Assembly: GCA_003486725.1 (NCBI GenBank)
Contig: DNGD01000248.1
Span: 2,473-8,940, forward strand
Source of the DNA: Rhodospirillaceae bacterium
GTDB taxonomy: Bacteria; Pseudomonadota; Alphaproteobacteria; UBA9219
DNA: 6,468 nt
Direction of reading: 5' to 3'
The notes under the pieces are model-generated. The model saw only the letters and a program-made list of their open reading frames with translations, made no database searches and had not been told where the DNA came from. Numbering within the stretch: the stretch's first letter is position 1; each line of letters starts with the position of its first letter. Shown here one piece after another: positions 1 to 6,150 of the stretch. The position numbers and the translations under genes are program-made.

Positions 1-1973
1 TGCACCGGCACGCGGATGGTGCGGCCCTGGTCGGCAATGGCGCGTGTGATGGTCTGGCGGATCCACCAGGTGGCATAGGTTGAAAACTTATAGCCGCGGC
101 GATACTCAAACTTGTCAACGGCCTTCATCAGACCGATGTTGCCCTCTTGAATCAGATCAAGGAACTGCAAACCACGGTTCGTATATTTCTTGGCGATGGA
201 AATCACGAGACGCAAGTTCGCCTCGACCATTTCCTTTTTCGCGCGATTGGATTCACGCTCGCCTTTTTGCACCGTCATGACGATGCGCTTGAAATCTTCC
301 AGCGGCAGGCCAGCTTCATCGCAGATCGACGCGATTTCAGCGCGCAGGCGATCCATCTCGCCCGCGTGGCGCTCGACAAACTTTGTCCACGCCTTGACAT
401 TCGCAGCGACGGGCTTGGCTTCAGGTTCAGCCGACTTCGCCGTTACTTTTTCTTTTTTGCCCTTGGCAGCCGGCTTGGCTTCCGCTTTTTTGGCGGCAGA
501 GGCTTTGACAGGATTGAAAACGGCATCCAGCCACTCGCGATCCAGCTCATGATGGGTGTAGCGCGCCAGAAAATCGTCGCGCTTCACGCCACTGTCCGTT
601 GCCAGACGCATGATGCGGCCTTCGATACCCAGCAGACGTCGGTTGAGCGTGTAAAGCTGCTGGACCAACTGTTCAAGACGGTGGTTGTTCAACCGAACCG
701 TGCGCACCAGATCGACAATTTCTTCCTTCGCGGCATCCAGCTTCTTTACGGAAGCAGGCGAGAAGTCCTCGCCTTTTTGGTGTGCCGTGTGACGCTGTGT
801 TTGCAGACGGAACAACTTGGCATAGGTCGCAGAAATCTTTTCAAAGGTTTCGATGACCTGCGGCTTCAGCTTTTCTTCAAGCATCGACAGGGAGAGGTTT
901 TCCTCATCGCCGTCGGCATCAAAGTCGCTTTCGCCTTCGCCTTCCGGCTTTTCAGCTTCCTCCTCTTCAACGTCGGCCTCGACGTTCTCGCCTTCGCCCA
1001 GCATATCGGCTTCGCTGTTCGGGCCGCCGCCATAGGTCGCTTCCAGATCGATGATGTCGCGCAGCAACATCTTGCTTTCGGTCAGCGCGTCGTACCAACC
1101 CAGAATAGCCTGAATGGTCAACGGCGATTCACAAATGCCGCCGATCATCATCTCGCGGCCAGCTTCTATCCGCTTGGCAATCGCGATTTCACCTTCGCGG
1201 CTGAGAAGCTCGACCGTACCCATTTCGCGCAAATACAAACGAACGGGGTCATCGGTGCGGCCAGCCTCGGAAGAAATATTTCCCTTGGCGCCGTCTTCGC
1301 CTTCCTCGCCTTCGCCCTTGGCCGCAGGCTCATCATCTTCGTTTTCAACAACGTTGATGCCCATTTCGGACAGCATCGCCATCGTGTCTTCGATGATATC
1401 GGAATTGATCTTGTCTTGAGGCAAAACCGCGTTGATTTCGTCAACCGTGACGTAACCGCGTTCCTTACCGCGCTTGATCATTTTTTTGACGGCATCGGGG
1501 CCTGTATCAATAACGGGCGCTTCGCCGCGTTCGTCTTCTGGCGGAGAATCTTCCGTGGGAATGGGCATTTGCTGCGACTTACCAGCCGATGGCTTGGAAA
1601 TCATAACGTCTTGCGCAGGTGAAGGCTTGGCCACAGGCTGGGGCTTGGCGTTTGTTGCTTTATCTTTTTCAACTGGTTGTATCTTTGCTTTTGTGGCTGC
1701 AGCGACGGGCTTGGAGGCCGTTTTGGGCGCGACTGCAGGCGTTGTTTTTTTAGCTGATTTTACGGGCTCGGCTTTAACAGCAGCGGGCTTCGCTTTTTTA
1801 GAAGGCACAGCTTTCGGCGCAGCTTTCACCGCCGGCTTCGTGGCCGTTTTGGCTTTCGGGGCGGGCGCTGCTTTTTTAACCGGTTTTTTTACCGGCTTGG
1901 CCACAACCTTATTCATTTTCTTTGCTTTGGCGGCGGGCTTGCTCGCGGTCTTCAATGGTTTCTTGGCGGCCAT
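1..1973 (-). CDS. rpoD: RNA polymerase primary sigma factor RpoD (sigma-70), 3' end beyond the window
   Basis: Primary sigma factor: it binds core RNA polymerase and directs it to housekeeping promoters. Read on the minus strand from ATG at 1973, 657 codons are visible and the frame is open to the window edge. Residues 1 to about 128 are an Ala/Lys/Pro-rich tail. Region 1.1 lies around 157-212, and region 1.2 around 240-272 ([13 protein letters not shown]). A long non-conserved region follows, with a Glu/Asp-rich stretch at about 317-360. Region 2 runs from about 578 ([27 protein letters not shown]). Promoter-melting aromatics are present (Y628, F630, Y633, W636, W637), as are the -10 readers Q640 and T643, matching E. 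coli Q437 and T440. The sequence stops after RTIRVPV, so regions 3 and 4 are missing only because of the window edge. The full protein should exceed 800 residues, long for RpoD. The start follows a weak GAGAG purine run 28 bp after dnaG, so coupling to dnaG is likely. Identity is certain; the exact start is slightly less so. Confidence 0.97.
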   Translation of the reverse strand, partial: MAAKKPLKTASKPAAKAKKMNKVVAKPVKKPVKKAAPAPKAKTATKPAVKAAPKAVPSKKAKPAAVKAEPVKSAKKTTPAVAPKTASKPVAAATKAKIQPVEKDKATNAKPQPVAKPSPAQDVMISKPSAGKSQQMPIPTEDSPPEDERGEAPVIDTGPDAVKKMIKRGKERGYVTVDEINAVLPQDKINSDIIEDTMAMLSEMGINVVENEDDEPAAKGEGEEGEDGAKGNISSEAGRTDDPVRLYLREMGTVELLSREGEIAIAKRIEAGREMMIGGICESPLTIQAILGWYDALTESKMLLRDIIDLEATYGGGPNSEADMLGEGENVEADVEEEEAEKPEGEGESDFDADGDEENLSLSMLEEKLKPQVIETFEKISATYAKLFRLQTQRHTAHQKGEDFSPASVKKLDAAKEEIVDLVRTVRLNNHRLEQLVQQLYTLNRRLLGIEGRIMRLATDSGVKRDDFLARYTHHELDREWLDAVFNPVKASAAKKAEAKPAAKGKKEKVTAKSAEPEAKPVAANVKAWTKFVERHAGEMDRLRAEIASICDEAGLPLEDFKRIVMTVQKGERESNRAKKEMVEANLRLVISIAKKYTNRGLQFLDLIQEGNIGLMKAVDKFEYRRGYKFSTYATWWIRQTITRAIADQGRTIRVPV
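402..503 (-). other. Second Ala/Lys-rich insert in RpoD, before region 2
   Basis: Residues about 491-524 (starting [15 protein letters not shown] and ending EPEAKPVAA) interrupt the end of the non-conserved region. They lie between the conserved [10 protein letters not shown] segment and the conserved [10 protein letters not shown] segment. In the alphaproteobacterial RpoD proteins I remember, these two segments are nearly adjacent. The insert has the same AKPAA-type composition as the N-terminal tail and keeps the reading frame. Confidence 0.7.
1590..1973 (-). other. Ala/Lys/Pro-rich low-complexity N-terminal tail of RpoD
   Basis: The first roughly 128 residues of RpoD are almost only Ala, Lys, Pro, Val, Thr and Ser, with recurring AKPA, KPVKK and AAPK units, and resemble the tail of histone H1 or AlgP. 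They are strongly basic and surely disordered. They precede conserved region 1.1, which is acidic and autoinhibitory in other sigma-70 proteins. Met20 could be an alternative start, but no ribosome-binding site precedes it and the composition is the same on both sides. Confidence 0.85.
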
Positions 1974-2001
1974 GTGTCTCTCTCGTTACCTTGTAATGAC
2001 T

Positions 2002-3936
2002 CTAAACTGTGTGGGCGAGGTCTTTATCGCCATCTCCTGCTACTTGATCATCTGACTCCTGCGCCAATCCTTCCATCTGCTGGCGCAACGACATCAGACG
2101 TGAAAGATTCAAATCCGACGGATCCTCGTGCCACAGGCGACCGGCAGCCTGAAGATCAATTTGAAGCTGCTCTTGCAAATATTTGTTCCAGATGGATTTC
2201 CAACCCTGTCGTGCTTGTTCGATCGATCGATCCGGCCTTGCGAAGCCAGCGTGCATATAGGTGGCCTCAGACAAGACGTCCGTCAAGCCACGTGGCGCGC
2301 CTTTCGCACCGTCCCCTAAGGACAAATGGCGGTAAAGCGCCGCCGCGTCAAGTGTTTCATGGGGAATCGCCGTAAAATAGTGCACAAGTTGTTGCCGTAG
2401 AGCCTCGAAATGAGGCGTCGAAAAGCCGATGCTGGCCAAATCATCCCCGAAGTCCTGAAAAAGCGAGGGGTGATTCAGCATTAAAGCCAGCAAAACGCGC
2501 TCTCTCAGCGCCTGCGCGGGGCTGGGCTGGCGCCGCGAAAGGGGCGAAATCGACGGTGAAAACGTGGTGTTTTTACCGTCTTTTGAGTAGGTTTTACGGT
2601 CGTTCTGAGGGCGCTTTTGCGCGGTGGGGGGCGTCCAGTGGAACAGCGCCGCAAGGCGCTTATCGACCTCGTCCTGATAGAGTTTCTTGAGTGATTCGTC
2701 GCGGATCGCGGACACCTTTTGGCGCAAGGCCTTGGTCGCGGTGGCACGTTCCTCCGGCGTCTGCAGCCTGCGCCCTGCAAGCGCCAAGTCCCACAGCACA
2801 TCGACCATCGGTTTGGCTTGATCCAATATCGCCTGCATCGCGCCGCGACCGGAGGCCTTTAACAGGCTGTCAGGATCTTCACCGGCGGGAAGATAGGCCA
2901 CACGCGCCGTTTGCGTCGGCGTGAGAAGGGGGAGGGCACGTTCCACGCCACGAGCCGCCGCGCGGATCCCCGCATTGTCGCCATCGAAGCAAAGAATGGG
3001 GCTATAATCGCGCTGCGGATCACGCGCACTTTCGGGCGGCAACAGTTTCCACAACAAAGTCAGCTGATCTTCGGTCAACGCTGTCCCTAGAGGTGCCAGC
3101 GCGCCAATATAGCCAGCCTCCACCAGCGCGATCACGTCCATATAACCTTCGACGACAATGAGCGGCTGACCTTGCGCTGAAGCGCCGCGCGCGCGCGACA
3201 GGCCATAAAGCAGCTTGCCTTTGTGAAACAACGCGTGGTCGGGGGAGTTCAGATATTTCGGCTCGCCTTCGCCCATCACGCGGCCACCAAATGCCACGGT
3301 TTGCCCACGCCTGTCAGCCACGGGAAAGATCACGCGATTGCGGAAGAAACTGTAATGGTCGGGACGGTCTTCAGCTTTTTTAATCAAACCCACGGCCAGC
3401 ATATCGGGCAGGGTGAAGCCTTCGGCGGTAAGTTTGCGGATCAACGCTTGCGCATCCGTTGGCGCGTAGCCAAGGCGGAAGCGCCGCTGCGCTTCGTCGG
3501 ACAGGCCGCGCCCCAGCAGATAGGAACGCGCCTCGCGCCCCGCAGGTTCGCGCAATTGATCTTCAAAGAAAACCGTCGCGCGTTCCAGCAGATTGATAAG
3601 CTGTTTTTCGCGGTCATAGCGTTCGCGCTCCACCGGCGTATCTTTGGGCACGGACATACCCGCCTGCGACGCGAGGTTCTCAATGGCTTCGGGGAAGCTT
3701 TGCCCATCATGGCGCATCGTAAAGCCGATCACGTCGCCATGCGCGCCGCAACCGAAGCAGTGGAAAAACTTCTTGTCGTCGTTCACGTAAAAGCTGGGCG
3801 TCTTTTCATTATGGAAGGGGCAGCAGCCCTTAAACTCCCGCCCTGCGCGGGTAAGCTTGAGGCGCTTGCCAATAATTTCGGACAGAGTGAGACGCTCGCG
3901 CAGCTCGTCCAAAAAGGCTGGAGAAAAAGTCGCCAT
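2002..3936 (-). CDS. dnaG: DNA primase DnaG
   Basis: Bacterial replicative primase, which makes RNA primers at the fork and docks on the DnaB helicase. The 644-residue product is complete and typical in length for an alphaproteobacterium. An N-terminal CHC2 zinc finger has C39, H42, C60 and C63 (CPFHNEKTPSF, FHCFGCG). The catalytic core follows, with RVIFPV and GGRVMGEGEPKYLNSP at about 201-232. The TOPRIM domain has E263 in VVEGYMDV, the metal-binding pair D318/D320 in CFDGDNAG, and the EDPDS motif at 353-357. A polar linker at about 435-475 leads to the C-terminal helicase-binding domain. The ATG at 3936 is preceded by AAGGA at a 10-nt spacing; an ATG at 3943 is closer but out of frame. rpoD begins 28 bp downstream with no terminator between, so the two are probably one transcript. 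Upstream, yqeY, the usual neighbour, has been displaced by two orphan genes on the other strand. Confidence 0.98.
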   Translation of the reverse strand: MATFSPAFLDELRERLTLSEIIGKRLKLTRAGREFKGCCPFHNEKTPSFYVNDDKKFFHCFGCGAHGDVIGFTMRHDGQSFPEAIENLASQAGMSVPKDTPVERERYDREKQLINLLERATVFFEDQLREPAGREARSYLLGRGLSDEAQRRFRLGYAPTDAQALIRKLTAEGFTLPDMLAVGLIKKAEDRPDHYSFFRNRVIFPVADRRGQTVAFGGRVMGEGEPKYLNSPDHALFHKGKLLYGLSRARGASAQGQPLIVVEGYMDVIALVEAGYIGALAPLGTALTEDQLTLLWKLLPPESARDPQRDYSPILCFDGDNAGIRAAARGVERALPLLTPTQTARVAYLPAGEDPDSLLKASGRGAMQAILDQAKPMVDVLWDLALAGRRLQTPEERATATKALRQKVSAIRDESLKKLYQDEVDKRLAALFHWTPPTAQKRPQNDRKTYSKDGKNTTFSPSISPLSRRQPSPAQALRERVLLALMLNHPSLFQDFGDDLASIGFSTPHFEALRQQLVHYFTAIPHETLDAAALYRHLSLGDGAKGAPRGLTDVLSEATYMHAGFARPDRSIEQARQGWKSIWNKYLQEQLQIDLQAAGRLWHEDPSDLNLSRLMSLRQQMEGLAQESDDQVAGDGDKDLAHTV

Positions 3937-3982
3937 TAACCATAAGTCCTTGAGGTTGCAAATTGAATGGACGTTGTACCGC

Positions 3983-4002
3983 GTTTAAGGCTGGGATTAA
4001 AC
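3983..4002. repeat. Perfect 6-bp inverted repeat GTTTAA-N8-TTAAAC
   Basis: GTTTAA at 3983-3988 and TTAAAC at 3997-4002 are exact reverse complements around GGCTGGGA. The repeat lies in the 198-bp divergent gap between dnaG and the first orphan gene, about 47 bp upstream of the dnaG start. It could be an operator or a weak hairpin in the dnaG leader. There is no direct evidence for either, and arms of this length can arise by chance. Confidence 0.35.
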
Positions 4003-4034
4003 AAGTTTATTGGCCGTCATTGACCTAGAAAGTA

Positions 4035-4063
4035 TTTACCCTGACGCACTGAAAAAGTATTAT
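4035..4063 (+). promoter_or_regulatory. Candidate sigma-70 promoter for the orphan genes
   Basis: TTTACC (4035-4040, 4 of 6 to TTGACA), a 17-nt spacer, then TATTAT (4058-4063, 5 of 6 to TATAAT). Transcription would start near 4070, leaving a leader of about 65 nt before the ATG at 4135. The surrounding DNA is very A+T rich, so chance matches are expected. No equally good candidate for dnaG was found on the opposite strand. Confidence 0.4.
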
Positions 4064-4122
4064 CCCAAGCATGGTCTATAGAGTAATAATCCTTAGAAAT
4101 TGATGATATTTTATAAATTGAT

Positions 4123-4133
4123 GGAGGTCATCG
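4123..4133 (+). promoter_or_regulatory. Strong Shine-Dalgarno of the 186-aa orphan gene
   Basis: GGAGG at 4123-4127 sits 7 nt before the ATG at 4135, close to ideal, and fixes that start. The whole 11-mer GGAGGTCATCG recurs exactly before the second orphan gene at 4923-4933. Confidence 0.8.
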
Positions 4134-4134
4134 G

Positions 4135-4695
4135 ATGAAGCCTGGTTTGAACCTTTTTTTGAAAATTCAAGCTGCGTTTCAGGTCGCCGTCAGCGATCAC
4201 ATCAACTTTATGATCAATCCTCCTGATCCGTTACGCAGCAACATATCCCTTCAAACAGAAATCTCTATCGACGATATTCACCGGCCCGCGACTTCCGCAA
4301 AAAGGGATCACGTATATCTTTTTGTGAGCGACCCAAATCCCCCGATTGAAAATCCTGATGATCAAAAAAGGTTTTGCTTCATCCTAGGAGAAGTCCGCGA
4401 TAGCTTCAAAAGAGCAGGGTTTGATATTCTTACTCCTCCTGCTCGCGGAAGCACCCGCATCAAATTATTTTTTACAGCACCCTTTACACCTCGCACTTTG
4501 GAGAAAGTTCGAGCTGTTAAAGACCGGCTGCTCGTCAAACATTATGCCCTTACGGTCATGGCCTTTGCCGATGGCGAAGAAGCCGGCTTGGCATCGCTTT
4601 CTCTGCCAAACCGTAATAAAAGAGCCGTAGAAAAAGAAGTTATGTTGATGAAAAACAGAATATCAGCCAGCTCAAACACAGACTTTGGTTTATAA
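4135..4695 (+). CDS. Hypothetical protein, 186 aa, orphan
   Basis: I do not recognise this protein. It is complete, from an ATG with a strong Shine-Dalgarno to TAA. There is no signal peptide or transmembrane segment, so it is probably cytoplasmic. Residues 1-26 are hydrophobic/amphipathic (LFLKIQAAFQVAV) and are followed by a polar stretch. Residues about 58-145 read as strand (HVYLFVSD), helix (79-95, ending VRDSFKRAGF), strand (ILTPP), strand (TRIKLFFTAPF), helix (118-135, LEKVRAVKDRLL), strand (YALTVMAFADG). That order fits a ferredoxin-like beta-alpha-beta-beta-alpha-beta fold, an inference by eye. The tail from about 160 is charged, then Ser/Asn-rich. Sampled lines are about 40-48% G+C, against 57% or more in sampled dnaG lines. 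It is divergent from dnaG and followed by 123 bp before the next ORF. The good ribosome-binding site and absence of a competing frame support a real gene; the function is unknown. Confidence 0.75.
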   Translation: MKPGLNLFLKIQAAFQVAVSDHINFMINPPDPLRSNISLQTEISIDDIHRPATSAKRDHVYLFVSDPNPPIENPDDQKRFCFILGEVRDSFKRAGFDILTPPARGSTRIKLFFTAPFTPRTLEKVRAVKDRLLVKHYALTVMAFADGEEAGLASLSLPNRNKRAVEKEVMLMKNRISASSNTDFGL

Positions 4696-4704
4696 ACACC
4701 ACGT

Positions 4705-4732
4705 TATGCACTAAGTGCGTGCCTCTATGCAC
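4705..4732 (+). repeat. Two TATGCAC direct repeats 21 bp apart, with GTGC inverted copies between
   Basis: TATGCAC occurs at 4705-4711 and 4726-4732, exactly 21 bp apart (about two helical turns). GTGC lies between them at 4715-4718 and 4719-4722, so either GCAC can pair with it; GCAC-TAA-GTGC (4708-4718) is the tightest hairpin. This is in the 123-bp gap after the 186-aa gene. No T-run follows, so it is not a standard terminator. It could be a regulator site for the downstream genes or chance. Confidence 0.35.
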
Positions 4733-4779
4733 ATATACGTACCAGAGACTAATCGGCTGCGAAACGATGACAAATAGTG

Positions 4780-4785
4780 TATGAT
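4780..4785 (+). promoter_or_regulatory. Possible -10 element upstream of the 28-codon ORF
   Basis: TATGAT matches TATAAT at 5 of 6 positions. The best hexamer at a 17-nt spacing, CTGCGA at 4757-4762, matches the -35 consensus at only 3 of 6. If used, transcription would start near 4792, shortly before the ATG at 4819. Confidence 0.25.
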
Positions 4786-4818
4786 ACCCTCTTCGTAAAA
4801 ATTGGGGGGACGCGAACA

Positions 4819-4905
4819 ATGGAAAACAAAATTTTTCAAACGTTGATTGACTGGGAAAGCCAAGTTGCCAGCCGCATCCGTAGCTCGCGCTCTCGTAATC
4901 TATAA
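4819..4905 (+). CDS. Small 28-codon ORF, possible truncated copy of the 210-aa orphan or leader peptide
   Basis: The ORF encodes MENKIFQTLIDWESQVASRI followed by a short Arg/Ser tail and TAA. GGGGGGA at 4805-4810 lies 8 nt upstream of the ATG, an acceptable ribosome-binding site. Offset by one residue, the peptide aligns without gaps to the N-terminus of the 210-aa protein. The WE pair is identical, and the flanking positions are conservative (LIDWESQV against WVNWEADL). It is in the same frame as the downstream gene, so a single TAA at 4903-4905 plus about 9 codons separates them. It may be the remnant of a tandem duplicate, a translated leader that couples to the next gene, or a chance ORF. 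Similarity over 28 residues is too short to be conclusive. Confidence 0.4.
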   Translation: MENKIFQTLIDWESQVASRIRSSRSRNL

Positions 4906-4922
4906 CAAGATAAACAAAAAAA

Positions 4923-4933
4923 GGAGGTCATCG
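4923..4933 (+). promoter_or_regulatory. Strong Shine-Dalgarno of the 210-aa orphan gene
   Basis: GGAGG at 4923-4927, preceded by a run of seven A, sits 5 nt before the GTG at 4933. It decides the GTG start over later Met codons such as Met21. The 11-mer is identical to the one before the 186-aa gene. Confidence 0.8.
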
Positions 4934-5565
4934 TGTCTCAAAACGAAACGCTTCGGTTGTGGGTTAATTGGGAAGCAGATCTTTACAACGAAATGGCGCA
5001 GGTACGCCGCGAGCTTCTGGCTAAAGACACAGAGTTTGCGCGGCACGAGTACGCGACCAGATTCGCCGGGCGCTTCATCGGCAGAGGGTTGTCGATCCAC
5101 GCCAGTTTTTATAATGAGAACCCCGAGCAAACGCATGGTCCTTTTGTTGTGATGAGACGCCTTGACGACAAAGACAAACAACTCGTCGTGGGGGTTGCCG
5201 CGCATTTAGCCAGCGATATCAAAAAGAAAACATCGGGTCGCGATTATTCGGATCCCCGCGAGGGTCCGCCTGCTCTTGTTGATCTTCGTATTAAAACAAC
5301 GAAGAATAAGGATGGTATAGAGGTTGTCACCATGCGTTATCCCGATGGCTGGACGACGAATAAAGCTCTGGTTGAAGCGGAGCAGATTGCCGTCCTTATT
5401 TACAAAGATCCTGACGCGCAGCTCCGGTTTGGTGAGCAGAATATCATCAAAATTCACGATGTAGCCCACGGTGGCCTGACAGGCAAAGAACTGGCAGCGC
5501 CAGAGAGGGGAATTTTGGCTGAAGCCAGCCACCCAGTGATGCGCAGCAACACAGACCCCCGTTAA
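4933..5565 (+). CDS. Hypothetical protein, 210 aa, orphan
   Basis: I do not recognise this protein. It starts at GTG behind a strong Shine-Dalgarno and ends at TAA 5563-5565. There is no signal peptide or transmembrane segment. Residues about 5-36 form a likely amphipathic helix (LRLWVNWEADLYNEMAQVRREL). A basic segment follows (RFAGRFIGRG, about 43-52), then probable strands at about 70-76 (PFVVMRR) and 84-91 (LVVGVAAH). A charged loop rich in Lys, Asp and Gly runs from about 95 to 114, with strands near 116-121 (VDLRIK) and 130-136 (EVVTMRY). A helix (KALVEAEQIAVLIY, about 144-157) and a polar C-terminus complete it. The overall appearance is a soluble alpha/beta protein. H55, H91, H176 and H179 are scattered and form no motif I know. 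Sampled lines range from 37 to 53% G+C, below dnaG. It converges on yqeY with 22 bp between and no terminator. A real gene is likely; the function is unknown. Confidence 0.78.
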   Translation: MSQNETLRLWVNWEADLYNEMAQVRRELLAKDTEFARHEYATRFAGRFIGRGLSIHASFYNENPEQTHGPFVVMRRLDDKDKQLVVGVAAHLASDIKKKTSGRDYSDPREGPPALVDLRIKTTKNKDGIEVVTMRYPDGWTTNKALVEAEQIAVLIYKDPDAQLRFGEQNIIKIHDVAHGGLTGKELAAPERGILAEASHPVMRSNTDPR

Positions 5566-5587
5566 TGGATCCAGCGCATCTCGCGAT

Positions 5588-6046
5588 TTATCCGCCCAGC
5601 AAGGCCTTGACCACACCACCTGCCATCGCAAAATCCATCTGACCTGTATAGGATTTCTTCAGCTCGCCCATAACCTTGCCCATGTCTTTGATCGACGTGG
5701 CACCCACGGCGGCAATGGCCTTGGCCACAGCGTCTTTGGTCGCTGCTTCGTCCATCTGCTGGGGCAGGAACTTTTCAATAACAGCGATTTCGGCGCTTTC
5801 CTGATCGACGAGGTCTTGACGGTTACCCTGCTGGTAAAGAGCAATGGATTCACGGCGCTGCTTGATCATACCCTGCATCATGGCCTTGATTTGATCATCG
5901 TTAATGCCGTCAGCGTTACCAGCGGGGCGCGCGGCAATGTCCAAATCCTTCATCTTGGCCAAAACCATACGAATGGTGCCCAGCGCCTTTTCATCCTTGG
6001 CACGCATGGCGGCTTTCATGGCTTCTGTCAGTTCTTCGCGCAGCAT
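5588..6046 (-). CDS. yqeY: GatB/YqeY domain-containing protein
   Basis: Complete 152-residue member of the YqeY family, which resembles the C-terminal tail domain of GatB, the subunit of tRNA-dependent Asp/Glu amidotransferase. Its exact biochemical role is not established; an amidotransferase-like or tRNA-related accessory role is usually assumed. Family features are the N-terminal helix MLREELTEAMKAAMRAKDE, the TIRMVLA segment, the central KQRRESIALYQQGNRQDLVDQESAE block, IEKFLPQQM at about 90-98, and the C-terminal DMGKVMGELKKSYTGQMDFA. The ATG at 6046 has AAAGGA (6054-6059) 7 nt upstream. In alphaproteobacteria this gene usually runs straight into dnaG on the same strand. Here 1.65 kb with two opposing genes lies between, so dnaG is unlikely to depend on the yqeY promoter. 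Confidence 0.95.
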   Translation of the reverse strand: MLREELTEAMKAAMRAKDEKALGTIRMVLAKMKDLDIAARPAGNADGINDDQIKAMMQGMIKQRRESIALYQQGNRQDLVDQESAEIAVIEKFLPQQMDEAATKDAVAKAIAAVGATSIKDMGKVMGELKKSYTGQMDFAMAGGVVKALLGG

Positions 6047-6074
6047 GGTCTTATCCTTTCAAAAATCTTTCATT

Positions 6075-6095
6075 CCGCCCTTGCAAAAGGGGCGG
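6075..6095. repeat. GC-rich inverted repeat in the yqeY/carA divergent gap
   Basis: CCGCCC at 6075-6080 and GGGCGG at 6090-6095 are exact reverse complements across a 9-nt loop. Pairing TT with AA adds two base pairs if one G is bulged. On the minus strand it would be a leader hairpin ending about 29 nt before the yqeY start. A run of five T lies about 9 nt beyond the stem there, too far for a standard terminator. A smaller GGCC-GTTT-GGCC repeat sits at 6112-6123. Confidence 0.35.
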
Positions 6096-6122
6096 GGGTG
6101 GCTTAGGGTCTGGCCGTTTGGC

Positions 6123-6150
6123 CTGAAACTCATAAACAACGCGGTATAAA
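6123..6150 (+). promoter_or_regulatory. Possible promoter overlapping the first carA ATG
   Basis: CTGAAA (6123-6128, 4 of 6 to TTGACA), 16 nt, then TATAAA (6145-6150, 5 of 6 to TATAAT). The -10 box would end on the A of the annotated ATG. If it is used, transcription starts inside codon 3 or so, and translation must begin further down. This is a weak match in a region with no better candidate. Confidence 0.25.

Noticed and set aside
147..1622. Open plus-strand frame of 491 codons
   Set aside because: It is antisense to rpoD, whose minus-strand translation is unmistakable; the product is low in complexity and matches nothing.
1474..2055. Plus-strand frame of 193 codons rich in Ala, Gly and Phe
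   Set aside because: It is the complement of the Lys/Ala-rich rpoD tail, which leaves this strand free of stops; it has no independent support.
3223..3939. Plus-strand frame of 238 codons
   Set aside because: It is antisense to the conserved zinc-finger and TOPRIM parts of dnaG.
4847..5152. Plus-strand frame of 101 codons overlapping the 210-aa gene
   Set aside because: It lies in another frame, has no ribosome-binding site, and overlaps the strong Shine-Dalgarno and start at 4923-4935.
3937..5587. Mobile element or prophage fragment
   Set aside because: No transposase, integrase, terminal inverted repeats, target-site duplication or tRNA attachment site is visible.
5563..5590. Bidirectional terminator between the convergent 210-aa gene and yqeY
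   Set aside because: The 22-bp spacer has only the GGATCC palindrome and no stem with a T-run; no terminator can be supported.
5206..5631. Minus-strand frame of 141 codons across the 210-aa gene and the end of yqeY
   Set aside because: It overlaps two better-supported genes and has no ribosome-binding site or recognisable product.
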